Of a stretch of 10,777 nucleotides of DNA, positions 5,345 to 10,777 are shown one piece after another (the first letter of the stretch is position 1; each line of letters opens with the position of its first letter). Under the pieces are notes generated by a model. It was not told the origin of the DNA and made no database searches. It saw nothing but the letters and a program-made list of their open reading frames with translations. Location of the stretch: positions 1-10,777 of the forward strand of contig JAUSGV010000045.1 in the NCBI GenBank assembly GCA_030648675.1. The letters are read 5' to 3'. Source of the stretch: Dehalococcoidales bacterium (GTDB taxonomy: Bacteria > Chloroflexota > Dehalococcoidia > Dehalococcoidales > UBA2162). A program made the position numbers and the translations under genes.

Positions 5345-6556
5345 ATGACCAACAGCTTTATGGACTCAGCGAAGTACCTAATCACTTCGGAATCGGTAAC
5401 CGAGGGACACCCCGACAAGCTCTGCGACCAGGTTTCGGACGCCGTCCTGGATGCGATACTCGCCCAGGACCCTATGGGGCGTGTCGCGTGTGAAGTGGCT
5501 TCAACCACGGGCCTGGTAATAGTTCTCGGTGAAATCACCACCAAGTCTTATATCGACGTGCAAAAAATCGTCAGGGATGTGGTCAAAGACATCGGCTATA
5601 CCAAGCCGGAGTACGGGTTCGATTCTCAATCGTGCGGCATCCTGAGTGGTATCAAGGAGCAGTCCGCCGACATCGATATGGGCGTTACCAAGTCGCTCGA
5701 AGCGAGAGAAAGCACCGGTATCAGCCACATCGAGGAAGTCGGCGCCGGCGACCAGGGTATGATGGTCGGTTTTGCCTGCAACGAAACCCCGGAACTGATG
5801 CCGCTCCCGATTTCACTGGCACACCGGCTGGCGAGACGGCTGGCTGAGGTAAGAAAAGACGGGACCCTGCCGTACCTGCGTCCCGATGGAAAATCCCAGG
5901 TGACCGTAGAATACAACAAAGGCGTGGCTAAGAGAGTTACATGCGTAGTCATTGCCGCGCAACACGACCCCGAAATCACTCACGATCAAATAGAAAAGGA
6001 TATTATCAAGCACGTCATCAAAAAGATAATCCCGGCTTCGCTGCTGGACAAGAACACCAATTACTACATTAATGCTACCGGAAGGTTTGTCATCGGCGGG
6101 CCGGTGGGAGACACCGGATTCACCGGTAGAAAGATCCTCGTCGACACTTACGGCGGCATCGCCAGGCACGGCGGCGGTGCTTTTTCGGGTAAGGATCCCA
6201 CCAAAGTCGACCGTTCCGCAGCCTACGCCGCACGCTACGTCACCAAAAATATCGTTGCTGCCGGACTGGCCGACCGCGCCGAACTCCAGGTGTCCTACGT
6301 CATCGGCAAAGCCCACCCGCTTTCGGTTTCCATCGAAACTTTCGGCACAGGCAAGATCAGCAACGACGCTCTGCTCGCCCTGATCAACAAGCACTTCGAC
6401 CTCAGGCCGGGAGCTATTATCGAGACCCTCAAATTGCGCCGGCCTATTTACCGGCAGACTGCCGCCTACGGACATTTCGGCCGCACCGATATAGACCTGC
6501 CCTGGGAAAAGACGGACAAGGCCAAAATTCTCCGGAAAGAGGGCCTGGGCAAGTAA
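5345..6556 (+). CDS. metK: S-adenosylmethionine synthetase
   Basis: Makes S-adenosylmethionine from methionine and ATP, releasing phosphate and pyrophosphate. The 403-residue protein has the three-domain bacterial MetK architecture. Visible motifs are TEGHPDK near residues 19-25 (ATP binding), GAGDQGMMVGFACNET starting at 133 (the GAGDQG signature), and HGGGAFSGKD at 275-284 with DPTKVDRSAAY after it (the GGGAFSxKD signature and metal/phosphate site). All catalytic segments are intact, and the C-terminus (DLPWEKTDKA) is that of a complete protein. The ATG is preceded by AGGGG about seven bases upstream. With ahcY directly before it, the pair links SAM production to SAH removal. RsmI, encoded divergently, is one local SAM consumer. 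No SAM riboswitch fits in the 24-base gap. Confidence 0.97.
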   Translation: MTNSFMDSAKYLITSESVTEGHPDKLCDQVSDAVLDAILAQDPMGRVACEVASTTGLVIVLGEITTKSYIDVQKIVRDVVKDIGYTKPEYGFDSQSCGILSGIKEQSADIDMGVTKSLEARESTGISHIEEVGAGDQGMMVGFACNETPELMPLPISLAHRLARRLAEVRKDGTLPYLRPDGKSQVTVEYNKGVAKRVTCVVIAAQHDPEITHDQIEKDIIKHVIKKIIPASLLDKNTNYYINATGRFVIGGPVGDTGFTGRKILVDTYGGIARHGGGAFSGKDPTKVDRSAAYAARYVTKNIVAAGLADRAELQVSYVIGKAHPLSVSIETFGTGKISNDALLALINKHFDLRPGAIIETLKLRRPIYRQTAAYGHFGRTDIDLPWEKTDKAKILRKEGLGK

Positions 6557-6572
6557 CAGACCGTTCACCAAT

Positions 6573-7304
6573 ATGGGCGGGAATCGCAGCGGGTTTAGTG
6601 TGGAAAAGGTAATCGTCTGCTGGAGCGGAGGCAAGGACAGTGCTCTAGCCTTCCATGAACTGTCCAAAAGCCACCGCTACGAAGTGGTTTCGCTACTCAC
6701 GACGGTCACGGCGGATTACGACCGGATAAGCATGCACGGCGTGCGCTGCAGTTTGCTGCGGCAGCAGGCGCGAAACATGGGAATGCCCTTGTGCGAGATA
6801 TCGATTTCGCGGATTTGCTCCAACGAAGAGTACGAAGCCAAAATGGCGGCGGCTCTCACCGGTTTCAAAAAGGACGGGGTTTCGTCAGTAGTCTTCGGCG
6901 ATATCTTCCTGGAAGACTTACGGTGTTACCGCGAAGAGAATCTTGCCAGACTGGGCATGAAGGCTATCTTTCCCATCTGGCGCCGCGACACAACCGAATT
7001 GGCCCGCTCGCTCGTTCCTTCGGGTTTCCAGGCGATCACCGCCTGCGTCGATACGAGGAAGCTGGACAAGTCATTCGCCGGCAGACTGATTGACGAACAA
7101 TTCCTGAACGACCTTCCGGAAGGTGTCGACCCTTGCGGTGAAAACGGCGAGTACCATTCCTTCGTTTTCGACGGACCGATATTCAAGAGCAAGATTCTTT
7201 TCAGTACCGGGGAGAAGGTGCTGCGAGATTCTTTCTTTTGTTTTTGCGATCTGGTGCCTGTTGGGGGGGGCGTTGTAACAAATTACCTATTGATTCAGTC
7301 TTAA
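6573..7304 (+). CDS. Dph6-like PP-loop ATPase (diphthine-ammonia-ligase family)
   Basis: An adenylating PP-loop protein of the family that includes eukaryotic and archaeal Dph6, which amidates diphthine on elongation factor 2. Bacteria do not make diphthamide, so the role here is unknown. SGGKDSA at 18-24 is the PP-loop. SMHGVRCSLLRQQA and the later GENGEYHSFVFDGP (GENGEYH at 189-195) are hallmarks of the Dph6 branch rather than other PP-loop enzymes. The length of 243 is normal for the stand-alone domain. The ATG at 6573 has no strong ribosome site. The GTG at 6600, giving VEKVIVCWSGG, is an equally plausible start and would remove nine residues that look non-conserved. The gene lies 16 bases after metK. 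The C-terminal tail after DLVP is encoded across a run of eight G (7263-7270) and looks atypical. Confidence 0.85.
   Translation: MGGNRSGFSVEKVIVCWSGGKDSALAFHELSKSHRYEVVSLLTTVTADYDRISMHGVRCSLLRQQARNMGMPLCEISISRICSNEEYEAKMAAALTGFKKDGVSSVVFGDIFLEDLRCYREENLARLGMKAIFPIWRRDTTELARSLVPSGFQAITACVDTRKLDKSFAGRLIDEQFLNDLPEGVDPCGENGEYHSFVFDGPIFKSKILFSTGEKVLRDSFFCFCDLVPVGGGVVTNYLLIQS
7263..7270 (+). other. G8 homopolymer in the 3' end of the Dph6-like gene
   Basis: Eight consecutive G lie 34 bases before the end of the gene. Loss of one G would bring a TAA into frame within three codons; gain of one would read on past the present stop toward the next gene. It could be a slippage site or a sequencing-prone position. 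Confidence 0.8.
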
Positions 7305-7331
7305 CAAAACAGGAAAATATTTATCAAAGAG

Positions 7332-8771
7332 ATGGCAAACGTGAATAACAATCCTATCAAGTTCGGCACCGACGGCTGGCGGGGCATCATAGCCAGGGAC
7401 TTCACTTTTGACAACGTCCGGATATGCGCCCAGGCGACCGCCGATTACCTGAAGGAAGCGGGACTGGCAGGGAGGGGAATCATTATCGGTTACGATAACC
7501 GGTTCGCCTCCGAGGACTTCGCCGCCGCCTGCGCCGAGGTAATGGCCGGTAACGGCATCAAGGCATTTCTCTGTACTAAAGCCGCCCCGACGCCGGTCAT
7601 AAGCTACGGCACGCTGGCCCGTAAAGCCGGCGGGGCAATAATTATCACCGCCAGCCATAATCCGGGAGCGTGGAACGGGTTCAAATTAAAAAACGAGTCC
7701 GGTTCCAGTGCCCCTGCTGCGGTTACTAAAAAGATCGAGGTGGGGATAGCCCGCCTGCTGGATTCCGGCAAGATTAAGCAAACCGCTCTGGCGAGGGCGC
7801 AGCAGCAAGGTCTGGTCGAGTACGTCGACCTGGACCCGATTTATTTCGACCAGATAAATAAGCTGGTCGACCTCAACACCCTGCGCCGCTACCGGCTAGA
7901 GGTTATCGTCGACTCCATGTGGGGAGCAGGGGCCGGTTACTTAAGCAGGCTTCTCGATGGCGGTGCCCTGAAAATAACGGAGATACACGGCGAACGTAAC
8001 CCGCTATTCCCGGAAATGGCACAACCGGAACCTATCGCCCCCAATCTGGCATCGCTGTCTGCCACCGTAATGAAAGAAAAGGCCGGCGTGGGATTGGCTA
8101 CAGACGGGGATGCCGACCGTATGGGTGCCGTCGATGAAAACGGCGTCTTCATCACCCAACTGCAGGTTTTTGCCTTACTTTGCCTTTACATGCTCGAGGT
8201 GCGCGGTGAACGCGGCCCTATCGTGAAAACGCTCAACACAACAAGCATGACCTACAGCCTGGGAAAGCTATTCAACGTACCCGTCTTCGAGACACCGGTA
8301 GGCTTCAGATTCGTCGCCCCGATGATGCAGGAACACAACGCACTTATCGGCGGGGAGGAAAGCGGCGGTTACGGCTTCCGCGGCCACGTGCTGGAAAGAG
8401 ACGGCGTGCTGGCTAATCTGTTTTTCCTCGATCTCATGACCAGGACGAAGAAATTGCCCTCGGAACTTCTCGACTATCTGTACGGCAAAGTCGGTACCCA
8501 CCACTATCAGCGCCAGGACATTATTTTCCCTGAAGAAAAACGGCAAGCGATAATCCAACGCCTGAAACAAAACGTACCCGGCGATATCGACGGTATCACC
8601 GTCAAACAGTTCGATACCGTCGACGGTTTTCGCTATACACTGAAAGACGGCTCCTGGCTGTTAATACGTTTTTCCGGCACAGAACCGCTGCTGCGTATCT
8701 ACGCCGAAGACGGCTCACCAGATCGGGTAGAAAAGCTGCTGGCGGCGGGGAAAGAATTAGCCGGGGTATAA
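7332..8771 (+). CDS. Phosphoglucomutase/phosphomannomutase family protein
   Basis: An alpha-D-phosphohexomutase that moves phosphate between C6 and C1 of a hexose. All four functional sites are intact: the phosphoserine loop TASHNP with S108, the metal loop DGDADR at 258-263, the sugar-binding loop GGEESGG at 340-346, and the phosphate-binding loop RFSGTEPLLR beginning at 446. The GGEESGG spelling favours a PGM/PMM-type enzyme over GlmM. Glucose versus mannose preference cannot be read from sequence by eye. The length of 479 is normal for the family. The ATG at 7332 has only a weak AAAGAG-like site, but the opening NPIKFGTDGWRG is exactly the family N-terminus, so the start is well placed. 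The following cupin, eight bases downstream, resembles phosphomannose isomerase, which supports mannose-1-phosphate synthesis as one possibility. Confidence 0.93.
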   Translation: MANVNNNPIKFGTDGWRGIIARDFTFDNVRICAQATADYLKEAGLAGRGIIIGYDNRFASEDFAAACAEVMAGNGIKAFLCTKAAPTPVISYGTLARKAGGAIIITASHNPGAWNGFKLKNESGSSAPAAVTKKIEVGIARLLDSGKIKQTALARAQQQGLVEYVDLDPIYFDQINKLVDLNTLRRYRLEVIVDSMWGAGAGYLSRLLDGGALKITEIHGERNPLFPEMAQPEPIAPNLASLSATVMKEKAGVGLATDGDADRMGAVDENGVFITQLQVFALLCLYMLEVRGERGPIVKTLNTTSMTYSLGKLFNVPVFETPVGFRFVAPMMQEHNALIGGEESGGYGFRGHVLERDGVLANLFFLDLMTRTKKLPSELLDYLYGKVGTHHYQRQDIIFPEEKRQAIIQRLKQNVPGDIDGITVKQFDTVDGFRYTLKDGSWLLIRFSGTEPLLRIYAEDGSPDRVEKLLAAGKELAGV

Positions 8772-8779
8772 TAAGCAGA

Positions 8780-9145
8780 ATGGAAGCAAAGTTACCGCAG
8801 AGAACGGAAAAACCATGGGGATACGAGCTGTTGCTGGCTATGACGTCTTATTACGCCGGAAAACTGATCTTCATCGAGAAGGACCAACGGCTCAGCCTGC
8901 AGTATCACCGGAAAAAGGACGAGAGCATGTATATTTTCCAGGGGAAGGTTGCCCTGGAGCTGGAAACGGACGGTAAATTAGTGCAATCGATTCTTATGCC
9001 GGGCGATTGCCTGCATATTCCCCCGAAGACGAAGCACCGCCTGAAAGCGATCGAGGACACTACCCTGTTTGAGGTGTCTACCCCCGAACTCGACGACGTC
9101 GTGCGGCTTGCTGACGACTACGGCCGCAAGATTGACACACTCTAG
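8780..9145 (+). CDS. Cupin protein, mannose-6-phosphate-isomerase type II-like
   Basis: A single-domain cupin of 121 residues resembling the isomerase domain of bifunctional mannose-1-phosphate guanylyltransferase/mannose-6-phosphate isomerase. It opens with EKPWGYELLL, typical of that family. Cupin motif 1 is LSLQYHRKKDESMYIFQG: Q41, H43 and E48 take the usual ligand places, and E48 is followed by six residues and G55. Motif 2 is PGDCLHIPPKTKHRLKA with H86. Metal-dependent aldose-ketose isomerisation (fructose-6-phosphate to mannose-6-phosphate) is plausible. The HRKKDES segment departs from the common HHHRAEHW, so substrate is uncertain. The start lies eight bases after the mutase stop, with a weak AGCAGA ribosome site, implying translational coupling. 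The 3' end carries the predicted promoter of the downstream tRNA-Asp. Confidence 0.85.
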   Translation: MEAKLPQRTEKPWGYELLLAMTSYYAGKLIFIEKDQRLSLQYHRKKDESMYIFQGKVALELETDGKLVQSILMPGDCLHIPPKTKHRLKAIEDTTLFEVSTPELDDVVRLADDYGRKIDTL

Positions 9146-9160
9146 CCTTCTTGGTAGACT
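9132..9160 (+). promoter_or_regulatory. Predicted promoter of tRNA-Asp, inside the end of the cupin gene
   Basis: A perfect TTGACA (9132-9137), a 17-base spacer and TAGACT (9155-9160) place a start point near 9167, about twelve bases before the mature tRNA. The -35 box lies within the last codons of the cupin gene. Confidence 0.7.
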
Positions 9161-9178
9161 TATTTTTGTTCTTCAATT

Positions 9179-9255
9179 GGCCCCGTGGTGTAGCGGTCTA
9201 ACATGCATCCCTGTCACGGATGAGATCGGCGGTTCAAATCCGCCCGGGGTCGCCA
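9179..9255 (+). tRNA. tRNA-Asp (anticodon GTC), CCA encoded
   Basis: A complete cloverleaf can be folded by eye. The acceptor stem is GGCCCCG (9179-9185) with CGGGGTC (9245-9251), including one G-T pair. The D stem is 9188-9191 with 9201-9204. The anticodon stem is CATCC (9206-9210) with GGATG (9218-9222), and the loop CTGTCAC has anticodon GTC at 9213-9215. The T stem is GGCGG (9228-9232) with CCGCC (9240-9244) around TTCAAAT. The discriminator is G9252 and the CCA end is encoded at 9253-9255. It decodes GAC and GAU. Confidence 0.97.
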
Positions 9256-9312
9256 CGAATCAGAAGACCAATCCCTGGTTTCAAGTTAACCGAATGGCCT
9301 TTTTACCCAACC

Positions 9313-9338
9313 ATACCGGCGAAAGCCGGTATCCAGAA
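9313..9338 (+). repeat. CCAG-tagged hairpin repeat, copy C
   Basis: ATACCGGC (9313-9320) pairs perfectly with GCCGGTAT (9325-9332) around a GAAA tetraloop, followed by CCAGAA. It is the left half of an inverted pair whose right half is at 9382-9407. Confidence 0.85.
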
Positions 9339-9381
9339 ACTGTATCTGCTTCGATTCTAAGAATTGCCACAACTTAATTCC

Positions 9382-9407
9382 TTCTGGATTCCGTTTTTCA
9401 ACGGAAT
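9382..9407 (-). repeat. CCAG-tagged hairpin repeat, copy D (reverse orientation)
   Basis: TTCTGG (9382-9387) precedes ATTCCGTT (9388-9395), which pairs perfectly with AACGGAAT (9400-9407). Read on the minus strand it has the same 26-base length and the same CCAGAA tag as copy C. Every stem difference from copy C is matched on the opposite arm. Confidence 0.85.
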
Positions 9408-9441
9408 GGATACTTCTGTAGTGCTTAACAAATTCCAAATG

Positions 9442-9455
9442 TTACAAATTTGTAA
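9442..9455. promoter_or_regulatory. Perfect 14-bp palindrome, candidate operator of hsp20
   Basis: TTACAAATTTGTAA reads the same on both strands and covers the predicted -35 box (9450-9455) of the hsp20 promoter. It is not the CIRCE element (TTAGCACTC-N9-GAGTGCTAA), so HrcA control is not indicated. A dimeric repressor binding here would block the promoter. The regulator is unknown. Confidence 0.55.
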
Positions 9456-9479
9456 TGTTTCTTCTGCCGAATTTATGAT
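9450..9479 (+). promoter_or_regulatory. Predicted promoter of hsp20
   Basis: TTGTAA (9450-9455), an 18-base spacer and TATGAT (9474-9479) give a start point near 9486 and a leader of almost 60 bases to the ATG. The -10 box matches at five of six positions and the -35 at four. Confidence 0.5.
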
Positions 9480-9543
9480 TATTACATGACAAAATGGCTA
9501 TCATTTGTGTTGGAAACGATACTACTCGATAAGGAGGTTAGCT

Positions 9544-10035
9544 ATGCTTGGAGATGGGAATTGGGGATTTAATTTTGGTACGGGTCCGTTCCGTCCCGTG
9601 CGGGACATCGAAGAAATGAGCCGGCGGTTGGAGAACGAGATCGTTCGACCCGCCATGCGCGCCGTCTGGGAGAGAATTCCCGACAACATGAAAGCCTGGG
9701 GGCCGGCAGTGGACATCGTGGAAAAAGGCGATAATTTTGAGATCAAGGTGGAACTGCCGGGTGTCAAGCAGTCGGATATCAACGTCTCGGTCGCCGACGA
9801 CGTTCTGACCATCACCGGCGAGCGAAAGCCCGAAGCCGGGGTCAAGGACGAAGAATACCGCCGCGTCGAGATCGCTTACGGCAGCTTCTATCGTTCGATC
9901 ACGCTTCCCGCGCGAGTGGATACGAAGAACGTCGAAGCCGTTTACGAGGATGGGATGCTCCACATCACCCTGCAGAGGGAAGCGGGAGCGAAATCCAAGA
10001 AGGTTAATATCCAGGTCAAGAAAGGAACCGCCTAA
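9544..10035 (+). CDS. Hsp20/alpha-crystallin family small heat-shock protein
   Basis: An ATP-independent holdase chaperone that forms oligomers and binds unfolding proteins in the cytoplasm. The start is the ATG at 9544, because a full AAGGAGG (9531-9537) lies six bases upstream. An upstream TTG at 9505 in the same frame would add 13 unlikely residues. The 163-residue protein has a short N-terminal arm, then an alpha-crystallin domain from about residue 53 (GPAVDIVEKGDNFEIKVELP) to about 143. The conserved ELPGVK (70-75) is present, and the usual GVL near the domain end is GML (137-139). The C-terminal tail has an IxI/V-like anchor in NIQV (155-158). It has its own predicted promoter with a palindrome over the -35 region, consistent with separate stress control. 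Confidence 0.95.
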   Translation: MLGDGNWGFNFGTGPFRPVRDIEEMSRRLENEIVRPAMRAVWERIPDNMKAWGPAVDIVEKGDNFEIKVELPGVKQSDINVSVADDVLTITGERKPEAGVKDEEYRRVEIAYGSFYRSITLPARVDTKNVEAVYEDGMLHITLQREAGAKSKKVNIQVKKGTA

Positions 10036-10051
10036 CTGCCTGACTCAAAAC

Positions 10052-10099
10052 TTATACCACCGGCCGAACATACCCTGTCCTTACTGGCTGGTGGTATAA
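10052..10099. repeat. 14-bp inverted repeat between hsp20 and ubiB
   Basis: TTATACCACCGGCC (10052-10065) pairs with GGCTGGTGGTATAA (10086-10099) without a mismatch if one G-U pair is allowed; the loop is 20 bases. No T run follows, so it is not a normal intrinsic terminator, although it could stabilise the hsp20 mRNA 3' end. The right arm holds most of the -10 box TATAAT (10095-10100) of the next gene. Confidence 0.8.
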
Positions 10100-10100
10100 T
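10095..10100 (+). promoter_or_regulatory. Predicted -10 box of the ubiB-like gene
   Basis: A perfect TATAAT lies nine bases before the ATG at 10110, giving an expected start point near 10107. No convincing -35 hexamer is seen at 16-18 bases upstream, so an activator or a factor bound to the inverted repeat may be needed. Confidence 0.5.
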
Positions 10101-10109
10101 GGTAACGAG

Positions 10110-10777
10110 ATGATACAGCGTCCCGTAACGCGCGGTGCGTTCAAGCAGATGAGGCGTTTCCGCCAGATCGTTAACGTTCTCATCAAGTACGGGTTCGGCG
10201 AAGCCATCGCGCGGATACGGGTCTGGGAGTCCGTTCATTTCGAGAAGAGTATTCTCCGGCGCGAAGCGAAATATCCAACGCTGACTACGGCGCAGCGCTT
10301 GCGCCTCGCTCTCGAGGAGCTAGGTCCCACGTTTGTCAAACTGGGCCAGATGCTTAGCACGCGTCCCGACCTGGTTCCGCCGGAATTCATCGTTGAACTG
10401 AAAAAACTCCAGGCTTCCGTTCATTTCCTTCCCGGGGAAATAACCAGGAAAATCATAGAGAAGGAACTGGGCAAGCCCGTCACGGAAATTTTCGACAGCT
10501 TCGATGAAAAACCGCTGGCCGCTGCTTCCCTGGCGCAGGTACACCGTGCCGTATTGAAAGGCAAGACTGTTGTCCTGAAAGTGCAGCGGCCTGACATCGC
10601 CGAAGTCACCGAACTGGACATCAACATCATGCAGCGAATCGCGCAAACCGCAGAACGTTATTCACCCGCAGCCTATCTCATCAATCCGGTCGGCCTCGTG
10701 GCAGAATTTGCCCAGCAGATTAAAAAGGAACTCGATTTCCGCATCGAAGGGCAAAACATGCGCCGGTTCGGTCTCAA
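10110..10777 (+). CDS. UbiB/ABC1/ADCK family kinase-like protein, N-terminal part (truncated)
   Basis: The ATG at 10110 opens a frame of 222 codons that runs off the window; family members are about 450-550 residues. The family hallmark KxGQ is seen as K77-L-G-Q80 in GPTFVKLGQMLSTRPDLVP. The alanine-rich loop that replaces the kinase glycine loop is AAASLAQVH (137-145), and the nucleotide-binding lysine is K157 in VVLKVQRP. KKELDF near the truncated end is also typical. UbiB-type proteins are atypical kinases/ATPases linked to quinone or isoprenoid-lipid metabolism in other organisms; the role here is unknown. The first 45 or so residues are basic and amphipathic. C-terminal transmembrane segments, if any, lie outside. 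There is no Shine-Dalgarno before the ATG, and the TATAAT nine bases upstream suggests a leaderless or nearly leaderless mRNA. Confidence 0.92.
   Translation, partial: MIQRPVTRGAFKQMRRFRQIVNVLIKYGFGEAIARIRVWESVHFEKSILRREAKYPTLTTAQRLRLALEELGPTFVKLGQMLSTRPDLVPPEFIVELKKLQASVHFLPGEITRKIIEKELGKPVTEIFDSFDEKPLAAASLAQVHRAVLKGKTVVLKVQRPDIAEVTELDINIMQRIAQTAERYSPAAYLINPVGLVAEFAQQIKKELDFRIEGQNMRRFGL

Larger units (their letters stand above)
9256..9480. other. Intergenic region with paired hairpin repeats
   Basis: There is no gene between tRNA-Asp and hsp20. The region holds two inverted hairpin repeats (9313-9338 and 9382-9407), a perfect 14-bp palindrome (9442-9455) and a likely hsp20 promoter. The open frame that starts in the cupin and runs through the tRNA is not coding. 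Confidence 0.7.

Noticed and set aside
5813..6667. Minus-strand 284-codon frame opposite metK
   Set aside because: It is a shadow of metK, whose signature motifs are intact on the plus strand.
7290..7318. Separate promoter for the phosphohexomutase
   Set aside because: TTGATT at 7290 has no acceptable -10 box at the proper distance.
9069..9377. Open frame running from the cupin through tRNA-Asp
   Set aside because: It crosses a complete tRNA gene and has no independent coding evidence.
10052..10099. Rho-independent terminator of hsp20
   Set aside because: The stem is good, but the loop is 20 bases and no T tract follows the right arm.

Overview
The window is chromosomal, gene-dense and roughly half GC. 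The coding genes look like core bacterial metabolism, and the intergenic gaps are filled with short hairpin repeats. The protein set suggests an anaerobic Chloroflexota lineage, perhaps Dehalococcoidia-like: a Thermotoga/archaeal-type S-adenosylhomocysteine hydrolase, a bacterial MetK, a Dph6-type PP-loop protein and a UbiB-like kinase. This placement is inferred from family resemblance only. No phage, transposase, CRISPR array or recognisable defence module is present.

Layout. Positions 1-285 (minus) encode the N-terminus of methionyl-tRNA synthetase, cut by the window edge. Positions 286-1361 are mostly non-coding repeat islands. They surround one small minus-strand gene (744-962) for a 72-residue CxxC/CxxC zinc-ribbon protein. 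Positions 1362-2177 (minus) are rsmI. A divergent promoter pair lies at 2230-2307.

Positions 2315-9145 (plus) form one tightly packed run: a 40-residue Lys/Arg/Ala-rich protein, an APH-like/P-loop fusion protein, ahcY, metK, a Dph6-like PP-loop ATPase, a phosphohexomutase and a mannose-6-phosphate-isomerase-type cupin. Gaps are only 8-45 bases, so they are probably co-transcribed at least in part. AhcY removes S-adenosylhomocysteine and MetK makes S-adenosylmethionine, so the centre of the run is the activated methyl cycle. The last two genes point to hexose-phosphate (mannose/glucose) metabolism.

A tRNA-Asp(GTC) gene follows at 9179-9255, with a good promoter inside the end of the cupin gene. 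Next comes a repeat-bearing gap, an Hsp20 small heat-shock gene (9544-10035) with a palindrome over its predicted promoter, and the 5' part of a UbiB/ABC1-family gene (10110 onward, truncated).

The most interesting signals are not a new multi-gene system. They are (i) a hairpin repeat family whose copies show compensatory base changes, two of them in an inverted pair between the tRNA and hsp20; (ii) two genes whose promoters sit so close to the start codon that leaderless mRNAs are predicted; (iii) a 14-bp inverted repeat that contains the -10 box of ubiB; and (iv) two unrecognised small proteins and two proteins of unknown role next to the methyl-cycle genes.
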